In this document: positions 52,369 through 62,405 of the stretch, piece after piece
Position numbering within the stretch: position 1 is the first letter of the stretch
How the letters are laid out: each line of letters begins with the position of its first letter
Source of the DNA: Micavibrio sp.
GTDB taxonomy: Bacteria > Pseudomonadota > Alphaproteobacteria > Micavibrionales > Micavibrionaceae
DNA length: 64,000 nucleotides
Reading direction: 5' to 3'
Assembly (NCBI GenBank): GCA_012960155.1
Contig: DUBU01000039.1
Location: forward strand, 131,530-195,529
The notes under the pieces: model-generated
What the model was told of the DNA's origin: nothing
Seen by the model: only the letters and a program-made list of their open reading frames with translations
Database searches by the model: none
Position numbers and translations under genes: made by a program

Positions 52369-54143
52369 TACGTTTCCAAACCTGCCCTGTACATTCTGGC
52401 GTAGAGCTTATTCACCTTCATAAGCTCTTCATGGTTGCCCTGCTCGGCAATCTTACCCTGATCCAGAACGATAATCTGATCTGCTCCTTGAACTGTTGAG
52501 AGCCTATGCGCAATGACCAGAACCGTACGTCCTTTTTGTAATTCAGCAAGCGAGCTTTGGATAGCTTTCTCGGATTCGTTATCGAGCGCTGACGTGGCCT
52601 CATCCAGTAAAAGAATAGGCGCATTGCGCAAGATGGCTCGTGCAATGGCAATACGTTGGCGCTGACCACCTGATAGCTTTGTGCCATGCTCACCAAGAAT
52701 TGTGTCATAGCCTTGAGGCATATCATTTATGAAGTCGTGAGCCGCTGCGGCTTTGGCTGCAAGTATGATCTCCTGCTCACTAGCATCAGGCTTGCCGTAA
52801 GCAATATTAGCCCGCGCAGTGTCATCAAAAATTGTGACATCTTGCGATACAAGGGCGATGTGCTTGCGCAGGCTTTCAAGTGTGAAGTCACGCAGGTTTT
52901 TACCATCAATAGTTATTTGTCCGGAAACAGGATCATAGAAACGGGGCACCATATTCAGCGCGGTTGTTTTGCCGCTACCAGACGCGCCCACCAAGGCTGT
53001 CACTTTCCCCGCAGGCAAATCAAACGACACATCATCAAGCGCATTGCGCTCATCATCGCTATAACCAAAAACAACATTTTCAAATGTAATACTGGGGTTC
53101 TCTGAATGAAGTAGCACTGCCCCATCGACGTCTTTGATCTCAGGCGTTCTATCGAGCATATCCAGAATACGCTCGCCCGCGCCAAGCCCCATTTGCATGG
53201 AGTTGTTAAGCTTGGCAAGCTTCTTCAGAGGCTCATAAGACAGTGAAAACGCAGCAATGAAAGACATTAGCTCACCGGCTGTCAGTGTTTCATTGATAAC
53301 CTGAGAGCCACCATAAATGACCAATCCCATAATGGCAAAACCGATCAAGGTTTCGTTAAACGGAGTTGAAAGTGTACCAACGCGCACGCCCTTCAGCATC
53401 AGCTTTCGCACACGCTCAATAACGACGCCGGAGCGGTCGCGCTCAAAATCTTCCATGCCGTAGGCTTTAACTTGACGAATGCCTTGGAAAATTTGGGAAA
53501 GCGTATCTGCAAGATCGCCAACTTCTGCTTGAATACTCTTAGATAGCTTGCGCAAGCGTTTCCCTAGATAGCCTACGAACAGAGCGGCAGGCATAAATAC
53601 GCCCAAGGCAAAACAAGCTAACTGCCAATCCTGATAAAACATCAGGGCAACCAGCAAAATAAGTGTAAGTAAGCTCTTGCCAATGCCGGTTATACCTTCG
53701 GCAACAGTATTACGAACCATATTCACGTCATTGATGACGCGACTCAGTAACTGTCCGCTTGGGTATTCCTGAAAGAATTTAATGTCGAGGCGCAGGAAAT
53801 GCCCGAAAAGATCACGTTGGATGTCGGATACAATCTGCAGCCCGATTTTGTTCATCAACACAGTATGGATATAGGTAGAAATACCGTTGAGAATGAATAC
53901 GCCAGCAACTGCCAGCGCCATAGGTATCACAAGGCTCTCTTTTTTTGCGACTAGCACATTATCTAGTACAGGCTCTATAAGCTTTGCAAAGCCTGCCGTC
54001 ATAGCGGCTGCAATTAACATGAAGAATAGCGCAACAAAAAGCGTTTTGTAGTAAGGCATTAAATACTTGCCTGTTAGCCGCTTAAGGAGTGCCCAAGTCG
54101 AGGTATTCATAGCGGGTAAAGCTGTTAAGTCGTTTTTTTGCAT
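52368..54143 (-). CDS. MsbA-like ABC exporter (fused permease/ATPase)
   Basis: 591 residues. A six-helix permease domain (about 25-325) precedes an ATPase: Walker A GASGSGKTTALN, Q-loop SQDVTIFDD, signature LSGGQRQRIAIA and Walker B PILLLDEATSALD, with switch His in VLVIAHRLSTV. It resembles lipid A or phospholipid flippases of the MsbA type (GYLGKRLRKLSKSIQAEVGD in the coupling helix region). It probably dimerises. Substrate not fixed by sequence. The divergent patatin gene starts 54 bases away. Confidence 0.9.
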   Translation of the reverse strand: MQKNDLTALPAMNTSTWALLKRLTGKYLMPYYKTLFVALFFMLIAAAMTAGFAKLIEPVLDNVLVAKKESLVIPMALAVAGVFILNGISTYIHTVLMNKIGLQIVSDIQRDLFGHFLRLDIKFFQEYPSGQLLSRVINDVNMVRNTVAEGITGIGKSLLTLILLVALMFYQDWQLACFALGVFMPAALFVGYLGKRLRKLSKSIQAEVGDLADTLSQIFQGIRQVKAYGMEDFERDRSGVVIERVRKLMLKGVRVGTLSTPFNETLIGFAIMGLVIYGGSQVINETLTAGELMSFIAAFSLSYEPLKKLAKLNNSMQMGLGAGERILDMLDRTPEIKDVDGAVLLHSENPSITFENVVFGYSDDERNALDDVSFDLPAGKVTALVGASGSGKTTALNMVPRFYDPVSGQITIDGKNLRDFTLESLRKHIALVSQDVTIFDDTARANIAYGKPDASEQEIILAAKAAAAHDFINDMPQGYDTILGEHGTKLSGGQRQRIAIARAILRNAPILLLDEATSALDNESEKAIQSSLAELQKGRTVLVIAHRLSTVQGADQIIVLDQGKIAEQGNHEELMKVNKLYARMYRAGLET

Positions 54144-54197
54144 AGGTTTTTTGTGCTATTCTTAATATGAAGCGTTCTTTATAGCACAAGAGTAATC

Positions 54198-55214
54198 ATG
54201 GCAAAACAAAACAGTAAGACTAAGAAATCAGTCAAATCATCAAAAACACATTTTGTCCCTCCGATAGGCTTGGCATTAGGTAGTGGCATGGCACGAGGCT
54301 TTGCGCATATTGGCGTTTTGAAAGGTTTGGAAAAGCACGGAATTGAACCCACAATCGTTTGTGGCACCTCAATTGGTGCTGTTGTTGGAGGTACCTACCT
54401 TGCAGGTAAGCTTGATATTCTAGAAGATTGGGCACTTAACCTGAACCGCCGCCGTGTTTTCTCTTACATGGATTTTCGCGCACGCAGCGCAAGCTTGATT
54501 GGCGGTAAGAAGCTGGACAAACTGCTTCGCGAGCACTTCTCTGATATGATGATCGAAGACTTGCCGCATCCGTTCGTCGCTATTGCTGCCGATATTGTTA
54601 CAGGCCATGAAGTTTGGCTCCGTAAAGGTGAACTGGTTTCTGCCATTAAAGCTTCATTTGCCCTGCCGGGTGTATTTCCTACGGTTGATTACAACCACCG
54701 CTCGCTTATTGATGGCGCATTGGTAAACCCTGTACCTGTATCCGCGTGTTTAGCGCTCGGCTCGCGCGTTACAATTGCTGTAGATTTGAACGCAGACTTG
54801 ATCGGTAAAGCCGCAAAACCTGGGCAGTCCTACCAGACAGTTGCCGGATTCGATATTTTTGATGACGCTCAAGTTTCTAAGACAGACCAAAAAAGATTTG
54901 CGACAGGACTAGGTAAGCGCTTGTTTGGACGTGATGTTAACCACCCTAGTCTCTTCGGTGTAATGGTTTCATCACTTAATATTATTCAGGATCGCCTGAC
55001 GCGATCACGCTTGGCAGGTGACCCGCCTGACGTGCATATCAAGCCACGGATTGGTCACATAGGCCTGCTGGAGTTCGAAAAAGCGGAAGAAATGATCAAA
55101 GAAGGTGAAGCTGCCGTGGAGCGCGCACTGCCTGAATTGCAAGCGGCCATGGAAGTGCTGCTCCCGCGCATTCAAAAAGACGAATATATCGAAGAGAAAG
55201 AAAAGAAGAAGTAA
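54198..55214 (+). CDS. Patatin-like phospholipase (RssA type)
   Basis: 338 residues. After a Lys-rich N-terminus it has the patatin signature: oxyanion Gly-rich GLALGSGMARGFAHIGVLKG, nucleophile Ser in CGTSIGAVVGGTY, and catalytic Asp in SLIDGALVNPVP. The family hydrolyses ester bonds in phospholipids or glycerolipids. No signal peptide or membrane segment is seen, so action is on the inner face of the membrane. Its C-terminus is a charged coiled coil (EEMIKEGEAAVERAL). It is divergent from the MsbA-like gene. Confidence 0.91.
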   Translation: MAKQNSKTKKSVKSSKTHFVPPIGLALGSGMARGFAHIGVLKGLEKHGIEPTIVCGTSIGAVVGGTYLAGKLDILEDWALNLNRRRVFSYMDFRARSASLIGGKKLDKLLREHFSDMMIEDLPHPFVAIAADIVTGHEVWLRKGELVSAIKASFALPGVFPTVDYNHRSLIDGALVNPVPVSACLALGSRVTIAVDLNADLIGKAAKPGQSYQTVAGFDIFDDAQVSKTDQKRFATGLGKRLFGRDVNHPSLFGVMVSSLNIIQDRLTRSRLAGDPPDVHIKPRIGHIGLLEFEKAEEMIKEGEAAVERALPELQAAMEVLLPRIQKDEYIEEKEKKK

Positions 55215-55221
55215 GCGTCCC

Positions 55222-56154
55222 TTAGCCGGCACGCTTCTTATGCTTGCGGTCAGGCAGAGCCTTACCCCACTTCATCTTATCAACTAGATAGGTTGGACGA
55301 ATATTGTGGTACTGCAGCACCAGAATATTCAAGGCACGATCAACTTCGTAAGGTGTAGAACAGCCTTTGAATGACCCGTAATGGATACCATTCTTAACCA
55401 TACAAGTATCAATCTCGACGCCTGCCGCACCAATAATATCATGCGCCATAGTATCTCCGACCATAACTGTCTGGCCGGGATATATATCCTGTTTCTGTAA
55501 ACGCTGAATACAATGTTGAAAGATAGGCTTGTGTGGTTTGCCGATATAATGAACAACACCACCAAAATCTTGGTAACGGCGTGCAATCATGCCAGGGCCA
55601 AATGTGTGGTTGTTACCAATGAGAATACGACTATCGGGGTTAGCACATACAGCTTTGATTTGCTTGCGAATAGCCTTCTTCAATAGAGGCTCATAATAAT
55701 CTACAAGTGTTTTCTCTGGCGCTTCAGAACCACTGATCAAAAGAAAATCAGCGTCTTCAACCTGGTCGACCAGCTCGATGTTATCAAGGCCGTCAATAAT
55801 AGAAGTATCGCCGCCACGACTCATAAGGAAGCAGCGCTCACCAAGGTTCTTAAAAACACCCTCGTCTTGGTTCTTCAAACCCTGCCAAGTCATTTCACCC
55901 GATGTAATGATTTCGTCATACATTGTCGGGCCAATACCCAGCTTTTTCATGCGCTCCTTATTATCGTCAGCGCGCTTGCCAGAATTAGACAGGATAATGA
56001 TGTATTTCTTCCGCTGCTTAAGCTCTTTTAGACAGTCTAGAACGCCGTCATACACTTTCTCACCGTTATGGAGAACGCCCCACTGATCGATAATAAATGC
56101 ATTATAGCTGTCTGAAATATCAGAGATGCCTTGACAGAATTTAGTTTTAGACAT
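55222..56154 (-). CDS. HAD-superfamily IIA hydrolase (TIGR01459 type)
   Basis: 310 residues. The HAD nucleophile Asp is in FIIDQWGVLHNGEK, motif II in IILSNSGKRADDNKERM, and the third and fourth motifs in GKPHKPIFQHCIQRL and VMVGDTMAHDIIGAAG. The second Asp of the usual DxD is replaced by Trp (DQWG), as in the TIGR01459 subgroup of NagD-like proteins from alphaproteobacteria. It is probably a sugar-phosphate or nucleotide phosphatase. It is convergent with the patatin gene, 7 bases apart. Confidence 0.88.
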   Translation of the reverse strand: MSKTKFCQGISDISDSYNAFIIDQWGVLHNGEKVYDGVLDCLKELKQRKKYIIILSNSGKRADDNKERMKKLGIGPTMYDEIITSGEMTWQGLKNQDEGVFKNLGERCFLMSRGGDTSIIDGLDNIELVDQVEDADFLLISGSEAPEKTLVDYYEPLLKKAIRKQIKAVCANPDSRILIGNNHTFGPGMIARRYQDFGGVVHYIGKPHKPIFQHCIQRLQKQDIYPGQTVMVGDTMAHDIIGAAGVEIDTCMVKNGIHYGSFKGCSTPYEVDRALNILVLQYHNIRPTYLVDKMKWGKALPDRKHKKRAG

Positions 56155-56249
56155 GTGCGGATAACCCCTTGAATCTATTGCTATCGTCTAGGATAGACGA
56201 AAAGTGTCAACAAAAGATTATCACCTGATATAATATTTAAATCAACAGC

Positions 56250-59200
56250 TTAGGCTGCTTTTTTCTGTAAACTCTCCGCAATTGAGTCCTTGCCCGAGAT
56301 CTTACACAGCAGTTCATACAGGCGCCCAATGTCACTTGTTATGAATGTTGCGCCCAGCAAATCACCATGGTCATTGGCGACGGCCTGCTCATAGACTTCT
56401 TCGTACTGGCGAACATATCTTTGAACATAGCTGCGGAATTCCGTATCGCTAGAGAATTTATCGCGCAGCTTATCCATAGGCATTTCTTCACCCAGAGACG
56501 CAAGACGCTGTGTAAAGGCAGAAATATCGCCTTTTTGGTATGACTTCCAGACCTTCTCAGAAATCTCGCCATCCTTAACGCGCGTAATGTCGACGGACAG
56601 AGAGTGCAAGCTTTCAATGATAAACTTGGCAGATGACATGAACGCGTTACGTTGCGCACGCCACTCTTCCTTGCGGATTTTCTCTGTGTGGTAAGCCGCA
56701 TCCTGTACAGCCTTAAACAGAGCATTAGATTGTTTGCTAAAGGCCTGTGTTGCTTCGTCAGCAGCTTTAATAGCCGCAGAGGAAACTGTAACCAGGCGTT
56801 CAGACTCTTCAGACAGGCCACTGCGTGATTTTTCAATACCGCTCGCTGTCTCTCTCGCCGCTTCACGGATTTCATCCAGACGATCTTCAAGGCTTACGAG
56901 AGACTTGCTGATATCTTCGGCTGACTCACGTGATGCTTCAGCCACAATATTGGATTGCTTCTTAAGCTCGGCTGTATAGTTCTGGTTAACACGAAGAGCT
57001 GCGTTCATTTGCTCATTAACTTCGCGTGCCTTCATTTCGAAGCTATCACCACTCTTACGCAGTTCAAACAATGTCTCTTTAGAAGCATTCAGTAGGTGAT
57101 CCGCATCTTGCTTCAGCTTGAGCATCATCTCATCAGTCATCGTAACGACTTTAGCTGCCGCAATGTTAAGCGTATCGCCCTCCTCGCGAGCTTTCTCACC
57201 AACGAGACCAAATCTTGCAACCGCGTGCTCGGTGACATCGTCAATGTGCTGAACAGACTTACCGAGGTCTTCACCAACATCCGCAATACGTGTAATTGCC
57301 TGACCAACAGATTCAGACAGCTCGTGGAACTGCTCGTTGATAACTTGCTGAATGTTCTCAATTTTTAGCAAAGCCTGGTCAGTAACCAAGTGAATTTCCG
57401 ATGACTGATCACGCAATGAATCTTCAATGTCTGCCATGCGCTCGCTAGCTGATGTAGCTGCACGCTCAATATCCAGAACGCGTGCCTGCATATCCTCGCT
57501 GGAGTTCTTGAGGATGATAGCAGCTTTATCGGCACCTTCACTAAGTGACTCCAGACGATCATCAAATATAATGCCAACCTCGCGTAGACGCTTAAGGTTG
57601 CTTTCAGTGCTTTCATTAAAGCCTTCATGCAACGCTTCGAACTTAGCCTGAACCTCAGTCGCTGTATCCATTGCGCCGCTAAAGATAGGTTCAAACCCGC
57701 CAGCTGTTTCTTCTAAGCTCTCCATAACATTGCGGATGGCACCAGTTGCCTTCTCGGAACGCATATCAATAACCTCAGAAGAGTTCTCAATACGCTCACT
57801 CAATCGTACCATTTCTTCAATTAGATCTTTTGTGGAGGCTTCAATCTCGTTGCAACGACCGCCAATCTGGCCTTCCAGTCGCGCCACATCGTCGACGGCA
57901 TTATCAGAAAGCGCAGTTAGAACCTTAGCTTGCTTCTCAAGAGCATGCTGCACGTCATCAATCTTCTTCAGTGACTCAACAACAGATTGGTCAAGTTCAG
58001 TCTTCTTCTCGCCCATTTGCTCGTTAATTGTACGGGCATGACCGGCGATCTGGCCTGACAGAGATGAAATCTCCTGAGCTTGTGTACGCAGAATGTTACG
58101 AATGTCAGTGGCTGTTTCATGAGCCTTATCACTGGCATCACGTAGATCAGACACACGGCGGCCAAGAGTTTCTTCAATCTGTGCATGACGGTTATCTGCC
58201 TCGGCAATAGCGCTCTTCATTTCACGCAGAGGCATAGACAATGCTTTTTCAACATTCTCGATGCGCTCCATAATGCTGGCAGTTGTAACTTTAATCTTCT
58301 CTGACTGAACATCGACAGCTTCGGAAAGTTTTTCAACTTGTTCATCAGACAAACTAGCCGCTTGTTCAATCTGCTCACGGCTTTTGGACATAAGGTCCAG
58401 AATTTCTTTAATGTGGTTCAAGTTACCTTCGCCCGCTTCACCAAGCTCTTCGATGTGATTGCGCGTAGACACAATCATTTCATCAGCTTGCTCGCGTGCA
58501 GACTGGGTAGTTTTCTCTAAAGACTCGATTGAACGGCGCACCGCAGCACTAATAGATTCAGCACCCGCAAGCGCAACAGACATAGCTTCAGAAAGTTTGT
58601 TTCCTGCAGAAACACCTGCTTCTTCAATTTGCTCGGCTTCTTTCGTTATGCTGCTAACAGTTTCGCGCAATTTAGATGTCTGACTATCCAGACGCTCTTC
58701 AAGATCTTCGGTGCGTGTAACCATGTAGTCAGCTGCATCATGCAGACCGGAAAGGCTGGCATTGATTGTATCAGCAATACGATCTGCCTGACCTGCAACA
58801 TCGTCAGCTGCCTTATCAAGTGCTTCGCGGTGCTCTTGAATTTGGTGCGTGGATTTAGACATTGCCTCAAGCGTGTTAGAAGCCACATCTTCAAGGCTAC
58901 CAATCTGGCGTTCAATTGTGTCAGCAAGGCGTGTTGTCTCATCTGAAACATGATCGGCAGCCTTTGATAGACCTTGCGTATGAACATCAAAGTCGCTGCT
59001 AAGGTCTTGTAAACGCTTGGCAACTGCATCAACAGCTTCGTTCATGCTTTCATAACTGGAGCTCAAATGCTCCTCAATTGACTTTGTTTTGCTCTGTACT
59101 TCAGTCGCAGCATCCAGAAGCTTGTCTGTACCGCGACCCATTGCCTTCTCCATTTCGGCAGAACGCTCTAATACATGAAGTGTCGCTTCATCCCAGGCAT

Positions 59201-60080
59201 CAGCGCCTGCTTGCGTCTTTTCGTCAATATTTGCTGTACGAGATTCAATTTCTTCCGTCAAAACAACCAGCTTTTGGGCGCGGTCATGCAAAGAATCTGC
59301 AAGGCGATCAATATGGAATTCGGTCTTTTTAGAGATGCCCACAAAGTCACGAACCTCAGAGCGCAAACCCTGACGAGCGCGCGAGATTGCTTTGATAACA
59401 GATTTAGAAGACGTAGAAAGTTCAGCCGCCTGACGAACCAGACGCTCGATATCTTTACTCACGCGCTCTGCACGTTCTTCTGACGGGAAAATAATTGACT
59501 GCAACTCATGGCGGAGCGCATTTGCATACTGCTCAATATCATTCGTGCGCTGCATCTGGCCAATTACAAACCATAGTAAGGCAACAGGCGCCAGGATACC
59601 GGCAATTAGGCCGCCCAGTTGTTGAGGTGCCATAGCGGCTAGTTCCCCTAGGCTCATATTGCCAGCAACATAAACAGCGGCATAAAGCAGCCACAAGCCT
59701 GTAATAATTGTAGCCATACGGCCCATAATCTTTGAGGCCGCAGGACGAACAACGCCCAATTTATTCTCGGGCTTCAGCATCAGAACAGCTTCTTCCTCCT
59801 CTGCTTCAACCTCGATACCGGCTTCTTCGGCCTTGCGGGCGGAAATATTCAGGCTCTGTAGCTTAGGATTATCGTTGTCGATCTCAGTCTCTGTATCAGC
59901 AGAAATACGCAGGCTTTTGAGAAGCGACTTATCGCGCAGGCCATCAAGCTTTTGTGCGCTCACTTCAGGAATACGTGATTTGCTTTGCAAACCTTTTTTA
60001 GCTTCTGGCGTAGTTGTAGATGTGTCCTCGGCTGTGTTCTCACGGCCTTCATTATTCTGTTTTTCTACAGATGATGTCAT
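56250..60080 (-). CDS. Giant membrane-anchored coiled-coil protein
   Basis: 1276 residues. The N-terminus is disordered and charged (about 1-120). Two transmembrane helices lie near residues 125-180 (MATIITGLWLLYAAVYVAG, then GLIAGILAPVALLWFVI). About 1000 residues of Ser/Ala/Glu/Asp coiled coil follow, of the 11- and 7-residue type seen in methyl-accepting or apolipoprotein-like domains (IEEAGVSAGNKLSEAMSV, ASNTLEAMSKSTHQIQEH). A conserved-looking C-terminal domain (about 1135-1276) contains FMSSAKFIIESLHSLSVDIT and YVRQYEEVYEQA. It may be a cell-envelope or polar organiser. I know no assigned function. Confidence 0.8.
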   Translation of the reverse strand: MTSSVEKQNNEGRENTAEDTSTTTPEAKKGLQSKSRIPEVSAQKLDGLRDKSLLKSLRISADTETEIDNDNPKLQSLNISARKAEEAGIEVEAEEEEAVLMLKPENKLGVVRPAASKIMGRMATIITGLWLLYAAVYVAGNMSLGELAAMAPQQLGGLIAGILAPVALLWFVIGQMQRTNDIEQYANALRHELQSIIFPSEERAERVSKDIERLVRQAAELSTSSKSVIKAISRARQGLRSEVRDFVGISKKTEFHIDRLADSLHDRAQKLVVLTEEIESRTANIDEKTQAGADAWDEATLHVLERSAEMEKAMGRGTDKLLDAATEVQSKTKSIEEHLSSSYESMNEAVDAVAKRLQDLSSDFDVHTQGLSKAADHVSDETTRLADTIERQIGSLEDVASNTLEAMSKSTHQIQEHREALDKAADDVAGQADRIADTINASLSGLHDAADYMVTRTEDLEERLDSQTSKLRETVSSITKEAEQIEEAGVSAGNKLSEAMSVALAGAESISAAVRRSIESLEKTTQSAREQADEMIVSTRNHIEELGEAGEGNLNHIKEILDLMSKSREQIEQAASLSDEQVEKLSEAVDVQSEKIKVTTASIMERIENVEKALSMPLREMKSAIAEADNRHAQIEETLGRRVSDLRDASDKAHETATDIRNILRTQAQEISSLSGQIAGHARTINEQMGEKKTELDQSVVESLKKIDDVQHALEKQAKVLTALSDNAVDDVARLEGQIGGRCNEIEASTKDLIEEMVRLSERIENSSEVIDMRSEKATGAIRNVMESLEETAGGFEPIFSGAMDTATEVQAKFEALHEGFNESTESNLKRLREVGIIFDDRLESLSEGADKAAIILKNSSEDMQARVLDIERAATSASERMADIEDSLRDQSSEIHLVTDQALLKIENIQQVINEQFHELSESVGQAITRIADVGEDLGKSVQHIDDVTEHAVARFGLVGEKAREEGDTLNIAAAKVVTMTDEMMLKLKQDADHLLNASKETLFELRKSGDSFEMKAREVNEQMNAALRVNQNYTAELKKQSNIVAEASRESAEDISKSLVSLEDRLDEIREAARETASGIEKSRSGLSEESERLVTVSSAAIKAADEATQAFSKQSNALFKAVQDAAYHTEKIRKEEWRAQRNAFMSSAKFIIESLHSLSVDITRVKDGEISEKVWKSYQKGDISAFTQRLASLGEEMPMDKLRDKFSSDTEFRSYVQRYVRQYEEVYEQAVANDHGDLLGATFITSDIGRLYELLCKISGKDSIAESLQKKAA

Positions 60081-60244
60081 ATCGTTGCTCCCCGCACGAA
60101 AAAATTACGCTGATGTCGAAAGAGGCTCATATAAATGGAAATCAAAAGCGCTGTCCAGTGCTTAAAAATGGCAAAAACACAGCGAGTCGCGGCAAAGTGG
60201 CGCGCAAGGCGAATCACACTAAAAAACAGAAATGCATTCAAAGC

Positions 60245-60278
60245 TGTGGATGAATGTGGATAACTTTCGTCATCCACA
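60245..60278. promoter_or_regulatory. Cluster of three DnaA-box-like sites
   Basis: TGTGGATGA (60245-60253), TGTGGATAA (60255-60263, the exact consensus) and TCATCCACA (60270-60278, inverted copy of the first). The outer two can also form a 9-bp hairpin. They lie 165 bases upstream of the coiled-coil gene and 15 bases after the AGCS symporter stop. Without dnaA, parAB or hemE nearby this is more likely a DnaA-regulated promoter than an origin. Confidence 0.5.
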
Positions 60279-60292
60279 CAAATAAGCCCGAA

Positions 60293-61756
60293 TTATTTAG
60301 ATTCTTTAAGGGTTTGCAGATATTCCTTCAAATCACGCTTTACTTCTGGTGCCAGAATATAAAGCCCAATAATATTAGGAATGGCTAATGATAAAATCAT
60401 GGCATCCGAAAACCTGATGACATTCTTAAGATCCGCAGCTGCACCGATCACAACGAATGCACAAAAGATCAATTTGAACAGCAATGCTACGATTGGTTTC
60501 TCGCCAACAAGAAACGCTAAACTCTTCTCACCATAGTAATACCAAGTGATCAGCGTTGAATAAGCAAACAAGAAGACGCACATGGCTAGCACATAAGGGA
60601 ACCATGACACGCTAGCGCCCATAGCAGCAGAGGTCAGCTCGACGCCATCAATGCCGGTGCTATCCTTATAAACACCAGAGATAACAATGATTAAGGCGGT
60701 GAACATACAGATGACAACAGTGTCAACAAATGACCCCATCATGCCGGCAATACCCTGCTTCGCAGGAATATTTGTTTGTGCGGTTGCGTGAACAATTGCC
60801 GATGAACCCAAGCCAGCTTCGTTAGAAAATGAAGCACGTTGAACCCCTACAAGAATTGCGCCTACCAGACCGCCAACCCCTGCTTCCATAGAAAAGGCGC
60901 TAGATACAATCGTGATAAAAGCGGCAGGGACTTCGGCTATATTCATCAGCATAATTACGCATCCTGCCAGAAGGTATATAGCGGCCATAAGTGGCACAAT
61001 CGCAGATGCCGCACGGGCAATAGACTTAATACCACCAATAATGACTAAGCCCACAAGAACAGCTAGACCCAGTCCAAACAGCCAGCCTTTATCAGCAAGC
61101 CAACTAGTGTCACCACCAGTCACATTAACAAGCTGTGCGTAGGCTTGGTTTGCCTGAAACATGTTACCGCCACCAATAGCGCCGCCAATACACGCAATCG
61201 CAAATATACCAGCTAGAATGCCACCAAGATAAGGAATGCCACGATTGTTAATAGCATCGCGCAGATAGTACATAGGACCACCAGAAATCTGCTCTTTATG
61301 TGACGGATCATTGTGATGACGATACTTAACGCCCAATGTCACCTCGATAAACTTTGTGGACATGCTGAACATACCCATTATGGCCATCCAGAATGCAGCC
61401 CCGGGACCACCAATTGTAATGGCAACAGCTACACCAGCAATATTACCAAGCCCAACCGTCCCAGATAACGAAGTTGCTAGTGCTTGGAACGAGCTTATTT
61501 GTCCATCTGCCTCCGGCTCGGGAAGTCTGTTAAAGGCAACAGCAACGGAATGCTTGAAGTAACGAAGGTTGATAAATCCGAAATAGAATGTGAAGAAGAT
61601 AGATGCTGTCGCAAGCCATGCCAGAATAAGCGGCATCATAACAGGGTCGCCATTCGCGTTTGTAAGCCCGCCGAGGCTGACTTCATGAAAAACGATTTTC
61701 TCTGCGATATCGGCCATTTTTTCAAATGTGCCGTTAATGGCTGCATCAATGCTCAC
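60293..61756 (-). CDS. Alanine/glycine:cation symporter (AGCS family)
   Basis: 487 residues with about 10-11 membrane helices. AGCS landmarks include LATSLSGTVGLGNIAGVAVA, GGPGAAFWMAIMGMFSMSTK, GGPMYYLRDAI, RASFSNEAGLGSSAIVHATA, and the end YILAPEVKRDLKEYL. It imports alanine or glycine with Na+ or H+. The first helix is preceded by a ~40-residue N-terminal segment. It is transcribed toward the DnaA-box cluster. Confidence 0.94.
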   Translation of the reverse strand: MSIDAAINGTFEKMADIAEKIVFHEVSLGGLTNANGDPVMMPLILAWLATASIFFTFYFGFINLRYFKHSVAVAFNRLPEPEADGQISSFQALATSLSGTVGLGNIAGVAVAITIGGPGAAFWMAIMGMFSMSTKFIEVTLGVKYRHHNDPSHKEQISGGPMYYLRDAINNRGIPYLGGILAGIFAIACIGGAIGGGNMFQANQAYAQLVNVTGGDTSWLADKGWLFGLGLAVLVGLVIIGGIKSIARAASAIVPLMAAIYLLAGCVIMLMNIAEVPAAFITIVSSAFSMEAGVGGLVGAILVGVQRASFSNEAGLGSSAIVHATAQTNIPAKQGIAGMMGSFVDTVVICMFTALIIVISGVYKDSTGIDGVELTSAAMGASVSWFPYVLAMCVFLFAYSTLITWYYYGEKSLAFLVGEKPIVALLFKLIFCAFVVIGAAADLKNVIRFSDAMILSLAIPNIIGLYILAPEVKRDLKEYLQTLKESK

Positions 61757-61827
61757 GGTGTAACTCCCTTACCTTGTTTAATAGGCAAGGATAGAACTGC
61801 CGTCTGATGACCTCAATAGATTAAAGA

Positions 61828-62322
61828 TTATTGTTCACAGATCGGTTGTGATACAGGGTGTGACGGGTAAATCGTAGAAGCCCATGTTGCCAGCGTGCCG
61901 CGATCCATAGAGGCCGCCTGGAAGATACGCCCAGCATAGCTGTTACAAAAACGGTCAGGCTTCATGCGCACGGCACTATCGGAAATCTTATTGGCAAGCT
62001 GTGTACGTAAAGTATTTAACTTAGCTTCTGGATCAGATATGCCCTGACGCTTATAGTAATCCATCATCGTTGCTTCGTAGCCTGAAAACAGATCACTGTG
62101 CTCATTAGTAAACTTACGGTATTCCAGATAAAGATTTGTACCGTCTTTGAACTTCATAGCCTGACAGTTAAGGCCTATAACCATTAACTCACTGTGAATA
62201 CGTAACCCCTGCTCGGCTGCCGCCTCTTCAGGTGTATAACATTTAGACGCCGCAACTGCACTACCGGCAGATACTAGACACACATAGGCAGCCAGAGCTG
62301 CTGTTTTCAAAAAATACCGCAT
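61828..62322 (-). CDS. Small exported protein with conserved Cys, unknown
   Basis: 164 residues with a clear signal peptide (LAAYVCLVSAGSAVAAS). The mature protein has Cys in ASKCYTPEEAAAEQGLRIHS, in MVIGLNCQAMKF, in RFCNSYAGR and near the end in QPICEQ, suggesting two disulfides. The rest is helical (LYLEYRKFTNEHSDLFSGYE). I have no family name. It is divergent from miaB, 83 bases apart. Confidence 0.75.
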   Translation of the reverse strand: MRYFLKTAALAAYVCLVSAGSAVAASKCYTPEEAAAEQGLRIHSELMVIGLNCQAMKFKDGTNLYLEYRKFTNEHSDLFSGYEATMMDYYKRQGISDPEAKLNTLRTQLANKISDSAVRMKPDRFCNSYAGRIFQAASMDRGTLATWASTIYPSHPVSQPICEQ

Positions 62323-62405
62323 AATCCCCCTATAACAAAAATTTTACGCAGATGCACAGTAATTCTTGCGTGCGAAACCGAAAATATGGTTTATAACCAC
62401 CTATC

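Noticed and set aside
60245..60278. Replication origin
   Set aside because: DnaA-box-like sites are present, but there is no AT-rich unwinding region of note and no dnaA, hemE, parAB or gidA genes nearby.
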